A stretch of DNA of 39,635 bases. Origin: Alphaproteobacteria bacterium (lineage in GTDB: Bacteria > Pseudomonadota > Alphaproteobacteria > JAJFIK01). Position 1 is the first letter of the stretch, and each line of letters begins with the position of its first letter. Position numbers and translations under genes: made by a program. Positions 27,518 through 37,391 of the stretch are shown here, piece after piece. Under the pieces are notes generated by a model. It saw only the letters and a list, made by a program, of their open reading frames with translations, was not told the DNA's origin and did no database searches. Location: contig JANQLJ010000063.1 of the NCBI GenBank assembly GCA_028280665.1, forward strand, positions 1 through 39,635. Direction: 5' to 3'.

Positions 27518-29479
27518 TCATGAGCGCGCCAAATCGGGCGGCGTCGCCTCGGCCTTGAGCGCGGCGATGGCGGCATCAAGGTCCTTCGAGGTCTGGTCTT
27601 GAGAGCCCAGCCGGCGGATCGAAACGGTTGTCTCCGCCGCTTCCTTTTTGCCCACGACAAAAAGCACCGGCACTTTCGCCACCGAATGCTCACGGACTTT
27701 GTAGTTGATCTTCTCATTGCGCGTGTCGGCCACGGCGCGCAGGCCCGCGCGGGTGAGCGCGGCCACCACGTCGCCCGCGTAGTCGTCTGCGTCGGACGTA
27801 ATCGTCGCCACCACTACATGAACGGGCGCGAGCCAAAGCGGGAACTTGCCCGCATAATGCTCGATCAAAACGCCGATAAAGCGCTCGAAGCTGCCCAGGA
27901 TGGCGCGGTGAAGCATAACCGGCGTGTGCCGGGCACTGTCCTCGCCAATGTAAGTGGCTTCAAGCCGCCCAGGGGTTTGGAAATCCACCTGATACGTGCC
28001 GCACTGCCAGGACCGGCCGATCGCGTCTTTGAGCACAAAGTCGAGCTTGGGCCCGTAAAAGGCGCCGTCACCAGGATTGAGCGTATAAGGAAGACCCACA
28101 TGCTTGACGGCGTCTTCCAGCGCCGCCTCCGCCTTATCCCAAATCTCGTCGCTGCCCACGCGCTGCTCGGGGCGCGTTGCCAGCATGACTTCGACGTCGG
28201 TAAACCCAAGATCGGTGTAAACGGTTTGCAGGAAGCGGCAGAAGCGCGAGGTCTCCTCGAGAATCTGATCCTCGGTGCAGAATATGTGCGCGTCGTCCTG
28301 CACGAACCCGCGCACGCGCATCAGCCCGTGCAGCGCGCCAGAGGGTTCGTAACGGTGGCATGAGCCAAACTCGGCAAAGCGCAAGGGAAGGTCGCGATAG
28401 GATTTAAGGCCCTGTTTGAACACCTGCACGTGGGCAGGGCAGTTCATGGGCTTGAGTGCCACGATGCGGTCTTCATCTTCCACATGGGCGATGAACATGT
28501 GCTCGCGGTATTTTTCCCAGTGGCCTGACGCTTCCCACAGTTTCCTGTCCATGAGTTGCGGCGTCTTGATTTCCTTATAGCCTTCCTCGATCAGCCGCCG
28601 CTTCATGTAGTTCTGCAATTCGGTATAAAGCGTCCAACCGTCTGGGTGCCAGAAGACCTGGCCCACCGCTTCTTCCTGAAAATGAAAAAGCGCCATCTCC
28701 TTGCCGAGCTTGCGGTGGTCGCGCTTTTCGGCTTCTTCAAGGCGGTGAAGATAAGCATCAAGCTCCTTCTTGTCGCGCCAGGCGGTGCCGTAAATGCGCT
28801 GAAGCTGCGCGTTCTTCGCATCCCCGCGCCAGTAGGCGCCGGCCAGTTTGGTCAGCTTGAAGGCCTTGCCGATGTGCTTGGTGGTCGGCAAATGCGGCCC
28901 GCGGCAGAGATCGTGCCAGGGCCCGTGGAAATAGATCTTGATCGGCTCGTCTTCCGGCAGGTCGGCGATGATCTCCGCCTTGTACGTCTCGCCCATGGAC
29001 TTGAAGTGTTCGATGGCTTTGCCGCGCGGCCACACTTCCATGCGCGTGGGCCGGGCCTCGTCCACGATTTCCGCCATGCGCTTTTCGATCTTTTTAAGGT
29101 CTTCGGCATGAAAGGGTTCGTTGCGCGCAAAGTCATAAAAGAACCCGTCCTCCACATTGGGGCCGATGGTGACTTGCGTGCCGGGAAACAGCTCCTGCAC
29201 CGCCTGCGCCATCAAGTGCGCGCAGTCATGACGGATAAGGTCGAGCGCTTCGTCCTCGTCTTTTGCGGTGATGAGCCGGACGTTCGCGTCTTTCGAGATC
29301 GGCGTGAAAAGGTCGGTAACCTCCCCATCCACCTCGGTGGCAAGAGCCGCCTTGGCGAGGCCCGGGCCGATGTCGACCGCGATGTCGGCGCCGGTGGTCG
29401 TGCCCGCAAAGGTCCGCTCGCTGCCGTCGGGCAGGGTGATCTTCACAGGTGACACTTGTTTTTCCTTGGCGCTAGACAT
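27518..29479 (-). CDS. thrS: threonine--tRNA ligase
   Basis: TGS domain, [59 protein letters not shown]; start ATG 29479. Confidence 0.98.
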   Translation of the reverse strand: MSSAKEKQVSPVKITLPDGSERTFAGTTTGADIAVDIGPGLAKAALATEVDGEVTDLFTPISKDANVRLITAKDEDEALDLIRHDCAHLMAQAVQELFPGTQVTIGPNVEDGFFYDFARNEPFHAEDLKKIEKRMAEIVDEARPTRMEVWPRGKAIEHFKSMGETYKAEIIADLPEDEPIKIYFHGPWHDLCRGPHLPTTKHIGKAFKLTKLAGAYWRGDAKNAQLQRIYGTAWRDKKELDAYLHRLEEAEKRDHRKLGKEMALFHFQEEAVGQVFWHPDGWTLYTELQNYMKRRLIEEGYKEIKTPQLMDRKLWEASGHWEKYREHMFIAHVEDEDRIVALKPMNCPAHVQVFKQGLKSYRDLPLRFAEFGSCHRYEPSGALHGLMRVRGFVQDDAHIFCTEDQILEETSRFCRFLQTVYTDLGFTDVEVMLATRPEQRVGSDEIWDKAEAALEDAVKHVGLPYTLNPGDGAFYGPKLDFVLKDAIGRSWQCGTYQVDFQTPGRLEATYIGEDSARHTPVMLHRAILGSFERFIGVLIEHYAGKFPLWLAPVHVVVATITSDADDYAGDVVAALTRAGLRAVADTRNEKINYKVREHSVAKVPVLFVVGKKEAAETTVSIRRLGSQDQTSKDLDAAIAALKAEATPPDLARS

Positions 29480-29604
29480 GGGGTTCTCTCGCGTTTCCGC
29501 GGGCTCCTTTCCTCGGTTGTCCGAATCAAATACCGCTGCAGTGCAGCAAGTTCCGCACATTATGGGGCCTAAAGGTTAAGTCAAGAAGGGGGAGGGCTTG
29601 GCCT

Positions 29605-30228
29605 TTATCCGGAGATCATGCCGCGGATGACGGTGCGGATGCCGGCGTCCAAAAACGGCTCCAACTCCTTTTTCAGCGGTTTCAGGTAGCCCGCGCGCAA
29701 GACACAGGCGCCGTGAACGTAAGACCAGGCGATGAACGCCCATTCACCGGCTTTTGTGGCCGGATGGCCGTGAGCTTCGGCCAGGTCCGCCATGGTCTCC
29801 ACCAGCAGATGATACGAGGATCCTTCGGCTGGCGCGTCGCTAATATCCTTGTATTGAGTTTCCGAAATGCCGAAGAGAATCTCGAACCGGTCTGCCCTCT
29901 CTTCAAAGAAATCGAGATAGCCGCGCAATATGCTTACCGCCTGTTCAAAGGGGCCGGGGATCGGTGCAATCGCTTCTGCCAGGTGATCGCGCAGCGCCCG
30001 CTCTTCCTGCCGCCGCACATGGGCCAGCAGAACCTCGCGTGAGCTAAAGTGTTCGTAGAGACTTGGCGCCTTCATGTTGAGCGCGCGCGCCAGGTGCCTG
30101 AGGGAAAGGGCCGCGAGCCCGTCTGCTTGAATAAGTTTTCGCGCAGCGCCCAGGATGGCGATCTGCCTTTGGCTCAGGTCTTTATCCACGTCTTGCTCCG
30201 GCTCTTCGTATACGGAGGAAAAAGGCAC
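29605..30228 (-). CDS. TetR family transcriptional regulator
   Basis: N-terminal HTH ILGAARKLIQADGLAALSLRHLARALNMKAPSLYEHFSSREVLLAHV; start could instead be GTG at 30189. Confidence 0.9.
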   Translation of the reverse strand: MPFSSVYEEPEQDVDKDLSQRQIAILGAARKLIQADGLAALSLRHLARALNMKAPSLYEHFSSREVLLAHVRRQEERALRDHLAEAIAPIPGPFEQAVSILRGYLDFFEERADRFEILFGISETQYKDISDAPAEGSSYHLLVETMADLAEAHGHPATKAGEWAFIAWSYVHGACVLRAGYLKPLKKELEPFLDAGIRTVIRGMISG

Positions 30229-31702
30229 GGGCTAAAGCAATGAGCCCAACAAGAACCAGGAGAGCGAGACCGATCCCGGCCCACAACATCGACGTCACCG
30301 CGAGTGGTAAACCAAAAGTGGGCGTCACAGTAAACGCCGGTTGCCGCACTTCTCCTGAAATCAGAAACTCCGCGGCGGCGCTCATGAGTTCAGAGCCGTA
30401 AAGATTGTAGTGCCCTGCGCTCTCGACGATCCAATGCCAGCTCGATGAGCGTTTGGGAAGGATGTGGGATTGGATTTGCTCAAACGGGGCGGAGACGTCC
30501 AATTCGCCGGAAATGAGCAGTGTCGGTAAAGTGGAATGCGCGAGGTTCCGAAAGCGCCCACAGTCGAGATGAATTTGATCACCCGGCATGGCGCACCAGA
30601 ACAATTGAGCGAGGGGCGAACCATAAGGGAAAGACCGTGAGGGGGCGAGGTCCGCGCAGTAATCTCTGTCTGCTTGAAAGTCTGATTGCGCGGCTATCAG
30701 AACAAAATGGCCCCAATGGATGCCGGTGCTTTCGAGGCCCAAGTCATGAGCCAGGGCCAGCAAGTAAAGCCCCGATAGGTCGCCGCGCGATGCACTGAGG
30801 AAGATGTCGGCCACCACCGGCATCATCTCGGCATCGTAAGCAAGTAGAAAACTCATGACGCGCGCGCGTTCGGTGTCCATAAACCGGTCCGCGAAGCCTC
30901 CTTGTGGCACTCGGTAGCGCAAAGCGGAATAGATCTCGTCCGGCGTGCCCCGGCACCAATTGTCTCTGGAACATAGCACCGAAACGCGCTGCCATACCCG
31001 GTCGGTGGCGTCTGGACGCCAGATGGTATGCCCTGGCGGATTGGCGCCGATCAGCACCGCGCGGCCCACCAAATCCGGAAAAGCGTCTTGGTAGATCAGT
31101 CCCAGCCGGGTGCCGAAGCTCCCCGCCAGTATATGCGCATGATCGATCCGCAGGCTCGCCTGCACAAACGCAATGTCATGGATTGTCTGCGACACGGTCA
31201 AAAGGCGCGGGGGGAAAGACCGGCTTTCTATCCCTTCTATGCAGGTTGAGATCGCCTGTTCCAGCCGGGCGATTCCATCTTCAAGGATGCGGCGCGTGCC
31301 AGTGATTGCGGCGGGCACGTTGGGACAAGAGGTCTCCGGCCCGCCGTCGATGCCACGATAACCCACAAGCAATATGTTGAATTCCGATGTAATCGCTTCG
31401 GGCGGCGCGGCGGCAAGATTGCTGAGGCCGGGCCCGCCATTCAAGTAAATTACCGGTGGCCGCGAAGCGGCTTCGGCGTTGGGCGACTCAAGCCATCGAA
31501 TTCCAAGTTCGAAGCTCGCCTGATCGCCCGCGAAGTGATCCCGGGGGACGCGTACGGTCCCGCACAACTCGTTCAATGTGCGGGCGCTGATTCGGTCCGG
31601 ACACGGCACAAGCCCTGGCTCATCGGCAGCTGCCGGCCCCGCGAAGCCAAAGGCGCAGACGGCGGCTGAGACAAAACCCCACAAAATCAGGCGCACGGTC
31701 AC
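30182..31702 (-). CDS. secreted/membrane-anchored alpha/beta hydrolase (S33 / TAP-like)
   Basis: Signal peptide after GTG 31702 (VTVRLILWGFVSAAVCAFGFAGPAAADEPG), YLNGGPGLSN, nucleophile AGSFGT, C-terminal TM segment. Confidence 0.85.
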   Translation of the reverse strand: MTVRLILWGFVSAAVCAFGFAGPAAADEPGLVPCPDRISARTLNELCGTVRVPRDHFAGDQASFELGIRWLESPNAEAASRPPVIYLNGGPGLSNLAAAPPEAITSEFNILLVGYRGIDGGPETSCPNVPAAITGTRRILEDGIARLEQAISTCIEGIESRSFPPRLLTVSQTIHDIAFVQASLRIDHAHILAGSFGTRLGLIYQDAFPDLVGRAVLIGANPPGHTIWRPDATDRVWQRVSVLCSRDNWCRGTPDEIYSALRYRVPQGGFADRFMDTERARVMSFLLAYDAEMMPVVADIFLSASRGDLSGLYLLALAHDLGLESTGIHWGHFVLIAAQSDFQADRDYCADLAPSRSFPYGSPLAQLFWCAMPGDQIHLDCGRFRNLAHSTLPTLLISGELDVSAPFEQIQSHILPKRSSSWHWIVESAGHYNLYGSELMSAAAEFLISGEVRQPAFTVTPTFGLPLAVTSMLWAGIGLALLVLVGLIALARAFFLRIRRAGARRG

Positions 31703-31734
31703 GCTCCCCCGCTTTCCTTCCCTAGATTCCCAAG

Positions 31735-31780
31735 ACCCTAACGACGTTAGGGTAATAGTCACCCAGAAGCGCCGCGTCAA
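31735..31780 (-). promoter_or_regulatory. promoter with overlapping palindromic operator for hydrolase-tetR operon
   Basis: Minus strand TTGACG (31780-31775) - 17 bp - TATTAC (31757-31752); perfect palindrome ACCCTAACG-A-CGTTAGGGT at 31735-31753 overlapping -10/TSS. Confidence 0.75.
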
Positions 31781-31869
31781 GGGCGGGGCTTTGCCGAAAT
31801 TTGATCTGGAAGCGGGCCTGGGCGGGGGCTAAAGTCCGGCGAGCAGGGTTAAGGACCGGAGGGGCAAAA

Positions 31870-32544
31870 GTGAAGTTGAAAGCAACGATCTTGGCCGTGG
31901 TTACGGCTTTCGGCCTTTCGGGCTGCGTCATGCCGGGCTCCCACATCAGTTATCTGCTGACCCATGAATACCCGCGGGAAAACCTCTCGCCGCAAAACTT
32001 CGTGGTTTGCCTCCGCCATGGCTGCAACATGGAAGTTGACGTGTCTCTCACCACGGTGGAATGGCAAAGCGTGCGCGATATCTTCGCCCAGCCGCCTGCC
32101 GTGGGCCGAGCCGGGACGCCTGAGGGTGAACGTGTGCAGATCGCCTTTGCCCTCGCCCGTATCGAACAGCTCGTCGCCGATCAGGCCAACACAGGAAACG
32201 ACGTAGGCGGATCGTTCTCAGGGTTTGGACGGTCGAACCAGCTCGACTGCGTCGATGAGATGGTCAACACCGCGACCTATCTCACGTTGATGCACAATGA
32301 TGGGCTTTTTGAGTTTCACCGCCCCGGCCGCCGCGTGACCGAAGCTCTGAGTCCCCGCGGGTTCTGGCCGCACACGGTTTCGACCGTCATCGATACCACC
32401 GACGATGACCGGCACTACATCATCGACACCTGGATCAAAAACAATGGCGAAGTGCCTTACGTCATGGCGTTAAACGATTGGAAAAACGGCGTCAGTCACC
32501 GCGACATTGTCACCGGCGAAGTTCTGAACCATATGATTTTTTGA
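31870..32544 (+). CDS. lipoprotein of unknown function with transglutaminase/cysteine-peptidase-like residues
   Basis: GTG start, signal peptide with lipobox LSGC; DCVDEMVNTATYL ... WPHTVSTVID ... YIIDTWIKNNG. Confidence 0.75.
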   Translation: MKLKATILAVVTAFGLSGCVMPGSHISYLLTHEYPRENLSPQNFVVCLRHGCNMEVDVSLTTVEWQSVRDIFAQPPAVGRAGTPEGERVQIAFALARIEQLVADQANTGNDVGGSFSGFGRSNQLDCVDEMVNTATYLTLMHNDGLFEFHRPGRRVTEALSPRGFWPHTVSTVIDTTDDDRHYIIDTWIKNNGEVPYVMALNDWKNGVSHRDIVTGEVLNHMIF

Positions 32545-34776
32545 TCATTGCGCGGCGGCGACCGGCGCGCCGGACAAAAGGCCCGTCTCGCCAAGCTTGG
32601 CGATGATCGTTTCGGCGTTCACGGCGGCCAGGTCCTTTGCTTCGAATACATGAACCATGCGGCCACGCGGCGCGCACCGGCGCGGGTCCGACTCTTGCGA
32701 GAAAAGAACAAGTGAGGGACAGCCGGCGGCGGCAATCAGGTGCATGGGTCCCGTGTCATTGCCGATGGCAAGTTGGGCGCGGCCGCCAAGGGCGGCGATC
32801 TGCAGAAAGTCGGTCTTGTCGATCAGGCTCACGGCGCTCACACATGCGCCTAGTATAATCTCGGCCACGTCGCGCTCCGCCGCCGTGCCGATCAAGACCG
32901 GGCGAATACCGCATTCGGCAAGGGCCCTTGCAAGCAAGCCATACTGTTTTGCCGGCCAGCGCTTTGCGGGCCTATGGGCCGACCCGCCCGGGACAAGCAG
33001 CGCAAACGGTTGTCCGCGCGGATTGAACCCCAATTCGGCGATGTTCGACCGCGACGGGGTGAGGGCAAACGAAAGGTCCGCCAGCGGCACGTTGTCGATG
33101 CCGATAATACCGAGCTGTTCGCGCTGGCGTTCGACCGTGTGCATGCCGGCCCGCTCGGGGTTCGCGTGAGGGTGCGAGCAGCCGCGCGCGATCCCCGACC
33201 ACTCCGGGCGGTGTGGGCCCATCAGCGTGTAGAGCGCGCTCGACCGGTCGGAGGTCTGCAAATCATAGACCCGCTCAAACTCGCCCGAGCGGAGGCGGCG
33301 GATCATGCGCAAGTGGCGCCCCAGCGCGCGTTCGCGCCCGTCAATCCAAATGGCGTCAAAGAGGCCCGCTGCCCAAGCGAGAGGTGCAAAGGGCCGCGTC
33401 GTCAGAAGCGTAATGTGCGCGCCGGGATGATGGGCGCGAATGGCTTTCATGGGCCCCAGCGCCTGAACGAAGTCGCCCAACGCGCCTAGCTTGATGACCA
33501 GAATATGCTCAGGGCCCGTGAGCCCGCGCGTTGCCACGATGCGCCGTTTGGCGGCTGACCCGGCCAGACGGCGATAGACCCCTAGGGTGCGCTTGCACAT
33601 CTCCCCGAGCGAGTAGGTTTCGCGCACATGGGCCTGCCCAAGGGCGCCCATGGCGGCGCGCCCGCCTATTCCCTGATCGATAGCCTCGCTAAGGACGTCG
33701 GCAAGCGCATTGGCGTCGCCGGGCGGAATGCGCCATCCGGTCGCGAGACCCTCCGCACCCGGATCGTCCCCCGCCGTTACCACCGTTTCGCGGGCGCCGC
33801 CGTGATCCGCCGCGATGACAGGCCGCCCCATGGCTTGCGCTTCGACCGCGACGCGGCCGAAGGCTTCGGCCTCTACCGATGGCGCGACAATGATGTCGGC
33901 CGCCATGTAGGCAGCGGGCATATCCTCCACATGGCCCGCTAAGCGCACGCGCCCCGCAAGCCCCAGCGCGTCCGCCATGCGGGAAAGTTCATTCGAATAG
34001 GCATCCCGCCCTTGATCGTCGCCAGCCAGGATGAAAACCGCATCATCGCTACGACCCCGTTCTTTTAGGATTGCCGCCGCTTCAATGAGCAAGGTTTGGC
34101 CTTTCCACCGGGTCAGGCGCGCGGGAAGCAGGACCACCGCCCGTTCATCCGCCGAGGGTGAAACCGAAAGGCCCCAGCGTTCGCGCATTTCTTTGACGCG
34201 GGCATGCTCGACCCGGTCAGGGTCGAACTCTTGCATGTTTGTGCCGCGCGGGATGGTGACGATATTGGGTTCCGGAATGCCGTAAGTATCGTGAATGTGC
34301 CGCGCAATGAATCGCGAATTCGCAATCACTAAATCGCCGCGCGCCATGACGGAGTTGTAAAACCGTTTAAGCGGCAGGCGGGCATTGTAAGTGCCGTGAT
34401 AGGTGGTGACGAACGGCTTTCCGGAAAGCCGTGCCGCCATGATCGCGCTCCACGCGGGCGCGCGCGAGCGGGCATGAACGATATCCACGCCGAAATGTTC
34501 GATGATGTGAAGCAGGCGGATGACATTGGCGAGAATGCTGTAGGGGTTCTTTGAATGCGCGGGTATCTTGATCAACTCGCCGCCGGATTCGCGCAATTGG
34601 CGTTCAAGCCGGCCGCCCCGGCTTGCCACAAGCGCCCGCCCCCCCGCATGGGTGATGGCGCGCGCAATATCGACCGTGGTGCGTTCCGCGCCGCCCGTAT
34701 CCAGTTCGGGTATGACCTGCAGGATGGTGAGCCCGGGTCCTGGAACGTCGCGCAAGGTATTGGTAGATTCATTCAC
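32545..34776 (-). CDS. fused glycosyltransferase: N-terminal GT4 + C-terminal GT9 (heptosyltransferase-like)
   Basis: N-terminal ILQVIPELDTGGAERTTVDIARA ... PSVEAEAFGRVAVEAQAMGRPVIAADHGG; C-terminal ILVIKLGALGDFVQALGPMKAIRAHHPGA ... GNDTGPMHLIAAAGCPSLVLFS; probable GTG start 34776. Confidence 0.9.
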   Translation of the reverse strand: MNESTNTLRDVPGPGLTILQVIPELDTGGAERTTVDIARAITHAGGRALVASRGGRLERQLRESGGELIKIPAHSKNPYSILANVIRLLHIIEHFGVDIVHARSRAPAWSAIMAARLSGKPFVTTYHGTYNARLPLKRFYNSVMARGDLVIANSRFIARHIHDTYGIPEPNIVTIPRGTNMQEFDPDRVEHARVKEMRERWGLSVSPSADERAVVLLPARLTRWKGQTLLIEAAAILKERGRSDDAVFILAGDDQGRDAYSNELSRMADALGLAGRVRLAGHVEDMPAAYMAADIIVAPSVEAEAFGRVAVEAQAMGRPVIAADHGGARETVVTAGDDPGAEGLATGWRIPPGDANALADVLSEAIDQGIGGRAAMGALGQAHVRETYSLGEMCKRTLGVYRRLAGSAAKRRIVATRGLTGPEHILVIKLGALGDFVQALGPMKAIRAHHPGAHITLLTTRPFAPLAWAAGLFDAIWIDGRERALGRHLRMIRRLRSGEFERVYDLQTSDRSSALYTLMGPHRPEWSGIARGCSHPHANPERAGMHTVERQREQLGIIGIDNVPLADLSFALTPSRSNIAELGFNPRGQPFALLVPGGSAHRPAKRWPAKQYGLLARALAECGIRPVLIGTAAERDVAEIILGACVSAVSLIDKTDFLQIAALGGRAQLAIGNDTGPMHLIAAAGCPSLVLFSQESDPRRCAPRGRMVHVFEAKDLAAVNAETIIAKLGETGLLSGAPVAAAQ

Positions 34777-34810
34777 CTGTTCTTCGTACCTCAACCGGGG
34801 CCCGCCGCCA

Positions 34811-35602
34811 ATGACCGACCACGCACCGCACGCGAGACCCGCGCCTGAAAGCCTCTCCCGCCCGGACGGTGAGGCCATCGCCTACCACCAAACGAAAGGC
34901 GAAGGAACGGGGCTCCTGTGGCTGGGCGGGTTCATGTCGGACATGGAAGGCTCGAAAGTCCTGGCCTTGGAGAGCTGGGGGCAAGGCTCCGGACGCCCCT
35001 TCACTCGGTTTGATTATTTCGGTCACGGCGCCTCAAGCGGCAATTTCAAAGACGGCACAATTACCCGCTGGCGGGATGACGCGCTCGCCGTGCTGGATGA
35101 GGTCGCGAAGGGCGAACAGATTCTCATCGGCTCGAGCATGGGGGCGTGGATCGCGGCCTTGGTCGCCTTGGCGCGGCCCGAGCGCATCAAGGGAATCGTG
35201 TTTGTCGCGCCCGCGCCGGATTTTACCGAGCGTCTGATGTGGCAAACCTTTTCCGATGAAGCGAAAACGGCAATTGAGGAAAAGGGTGAATGGCTCAGCC
35301 CTTCCGCATACGGATTTGACCCTTACCCGATCACCAAGGCTCTAATTGAAGACGGGCGAAAGAATTGTTTGATGGATAAGACGATCCCCATCGCCTGCCC
35401 CGTTCGTATCTTGCAGGGCATGCGCGATCCGGACGTTCCGTGGCAACACGCCCTTGCCTTCGCTGACCAGTTGGAGACGGACGACGTCTCAATCACGCTG
35501 GTCAAAGACGGCGACCACCGGCTTTCTGATGATCAGAACCTTGCCCGCCTTGTGGACATGGTCGAGACCATGTGCTGGGAGGTCGACCCTCAATCGGCCT
35601 GA
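34811..35602 (+). CDS. alpha/beta hydrolase
   Basis: LLWLGGFMSDMEGSKVLALESW, nucleophile IGSSMGAWIAAL, RILQGMRDPDVPW, DGDHRLS. Confidence 0.88.
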   Translation: MTDHAPHARPAPESLSRPDGEAIAYHQTKGEGTGLLWLGGFMSDMEGSKVLALESWGQGSGRPFTRFDYFGHGASSGNFKDGTITRWRDDALAVLDEVAKGEQILIGSSMGAWIAALVALARPERIKGIVFVAPAPDFTERLMWQTFSDEAKTAIEEKGEWLSPSAYGFDPYPITKALIEDGRKNCLMDKTIPIACPVRILQGMRDPDVPWQHALAFADQLETDDVSITLVKDGDHRLSDDQNLARLVDMVETMCWEVDPQSA

Positions 35603-36495
35603 GTCTTTTCTGTCATCGGCAGGCGCGCATTGGCGAGAGACGTGTAGCCTTCTTTATAGGTGGGAAACAGAAGCTCTATGCCCAGCTCAGATTTCACTCT
35701 TTCGTTCGAGGCGGAGAGATTTTCCGTATAGATCGTTTTTGTCTGCTGCGGGAGTTCGGCCTCGACGCTTTCATATTTCCTTACCGGGGGTTTGGGGTTT
35801 CCGAGTAGCTCATATGCATATTCCACAGGAACCTCGGGGCCTGTCGCCAAGTCATCGACACAGTTATAGACGGCTCCCGGATTTGGGTTCTCCATGGATG
35901 CCTTCAGGATTTGCGCCAAATCTCTTACGTGAATTTGCGTTGTCTTATGACCTTCCTTGTGAATGATCTGGGGTTCGCCCTTCACGGCGCGCTGAATGGC
36001 GCCCCGCCACGGACCGTAAACCGGCGCAACTCTGAATATGTGAAGCGGCAGGCCGAACTTCTTTTGAAGTTGCCTGTGCCGGTTTTCGACGCGGAGATAG
36101 ACTTTGCCTTTCGGTGAAATTGGATTGGGCTCATAGTCCTCGGTTGCTATCGCGCCTTTGGTATCGCCGTACACGGACACGGACGATAGATATCCATACC
36201 ACTTGAGTTGCGGTGCAACTTTCGAAAGCACTTGAAAGTGGTTCTGTAAAACCGCATCGCCTTTAGCGCCCGGCCGGAGGGAATGAAGGATATGGGTTAC
36301 ATGGTTCATAACCCGGAAAGGGGCTTCGAGCGGGCCTTCGCCGGTCCAAACATGCGGTTCCACGCCGTGGTCCCACATTTTCTTGACGTTGTCTTGCGAA
36401 TTCGTGGTACCGGCCATGGACCAGTCATCGTCACGCAAGAGCTGCGCAAGGAACCTCGTTGAATAGCCGTATCCAAAAAAGAAGACGCGCTTCAT
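35590..36495 (-). CDS. NAD(P)-dependent epimerase/dehydratase (extended SDR) family protein
   Basis: MKRVFFFGYGYSTRFLAQLL, YGYLSSVSVYGDTKG, FRVAPVYGPWRGA, IHVRDLAQIL. Confidence 0.85.
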   Translation of the reverse strand: MKRVFFFGYGYSTRFLAQLLRDDDWSMAGTTNSQDNVKKMWDHGVEPHVWTGEGPLEAPFRVMNHVTHILHSLRPGAKGDAVLQNHFQVLSKVAPQLKWYGYLSSVSVYGDTKGAIATEDYEPNPISPKGKVYLRVENRHRQLQKKFGLPLHIFRVAPVYGPWRGAIQRAVKGEPQIIHKEGHKTTQIHVRDLAQILKASMENPNPGAVYNCVDDLATGPEVPVEYAYELLGNPKPPVRKYESVEAELPQQTKTIYTENLSASNERVKSELGIELLFPTYKEGYTSLANARLPMTEKTQAD

Positions 36496-36569
36496 AAGCT
36501 CACGGAATCCTTTTTATTTCATCACTTCATTTTCACTTGCCAAATCGGCTGCGCTTGCCAGACTTGGGT

Positions 36570-37391
36570 ATGATGAACGGACAGTCCTACACATCTTTCC
36601 CATTTGGGTCCACTTTGGCTGCGATTGCGGCAGTTCTTTGGTTAACCGCGCCTACGGCCCTTGCTCAGCCCACGGAAGACGACCGCTGGTTCGGTGGCTC
36701 GGGCGCTTATGACTTCTGCCTTAACGCCATCGAAGAAGACCCGGTCATGGCCTTTGACCGCGCGCTTGCCTGGAATGCCCAAGGCGGCGGGCCGCCCGCC
36801 ATTCATTGTTCGGCATTGGCGCTTATCGAGCTTGCGCAATACGGCGATGCGGCCGACCGGCTCGACGCTTTGGCACAAGACCTCAACAACGGGCTCAGCG
36901 GTCTCATCCGCGCGCAAATCCTTATTCAGGCGGCGAATGCCTGGATCATGGAAGGCTTTCCCGATCAAGGTATTGAATCTCTGGATGCCGCCCTTTCGCT
37001 TAATGTGGAGAGCAGCGGGATATCCGCTCAGATTTATTTTGACCGCGCCCGGGCACACGCGCTTGATCATGAATGGCGTGAGGCGGTGGATGACCTCACG
37101 CGGGCTCTCGATTATGCGCCCGGCGCCAAGGATGCGCTTACTTTACGCGCAACGAGCTACCGCCTTCTCGGTGAAACCGAAAACGCGCAAGAGGATATCG
37201 CAAGGGTTCTTGATGCGGATTCAGACTATGCCCCCGCGCTTTTGGAACGGGGCGTCTTGAATTTACTGGCGGGTGATGAAGAAGCTGCGCGTGAAGATTG
37301 GATCAGCGTGCTTCAAATGGAGGCCGAGGACGACCTGCAACGGGCGGCGCGATCCTATCTTTATGAACTCGACTTTCCCGGCGGGCTTTAA
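36570..37391 (+). CDS. TPR-repeat secreted protein
   Basis: Signal peptide GSTLAAIAAVLWLTAPTALAQ; TPR-like helices (YFDRARAHALDHEWREAVDDLTRALDYAPGAKDALTLRATSYRLLGETENAQEDIARVLDADSDYAPALLERGVLNLLAGDEEAAREDW). Confidence 0.82.
   Translation: MMNGQSYTSFPFGSTLAAIAAVLWLTAPTALAQPTEDDRWFGGSGAYDFCLNAIEEDPVMAFDRALAWNAQGGGPPAIHCSALALIELAQYGDAADRLDALAQDLNNGLSGLIRAQILIQAANAWIMEGFPDQGIESLDAALSLNVESSGISAQIYFDRARAHALDHEWREAVDDLTRALDYAPGAKDALTLRATSYRLLGETENAQEDIARVLDADSDYAPALLERGVLNLLAGDEEAAREDWISVLQMEAEDDLQRAARSYLYELDFPGGL

Noticed and set aside
29480-29560. Cys-rich N-terminal extension of thrS ([11 protein letters not shown]...)
   Set aside because: ThrRS TGS domain begins after ATG 29479; the upstream part is leader DNA read by chance.
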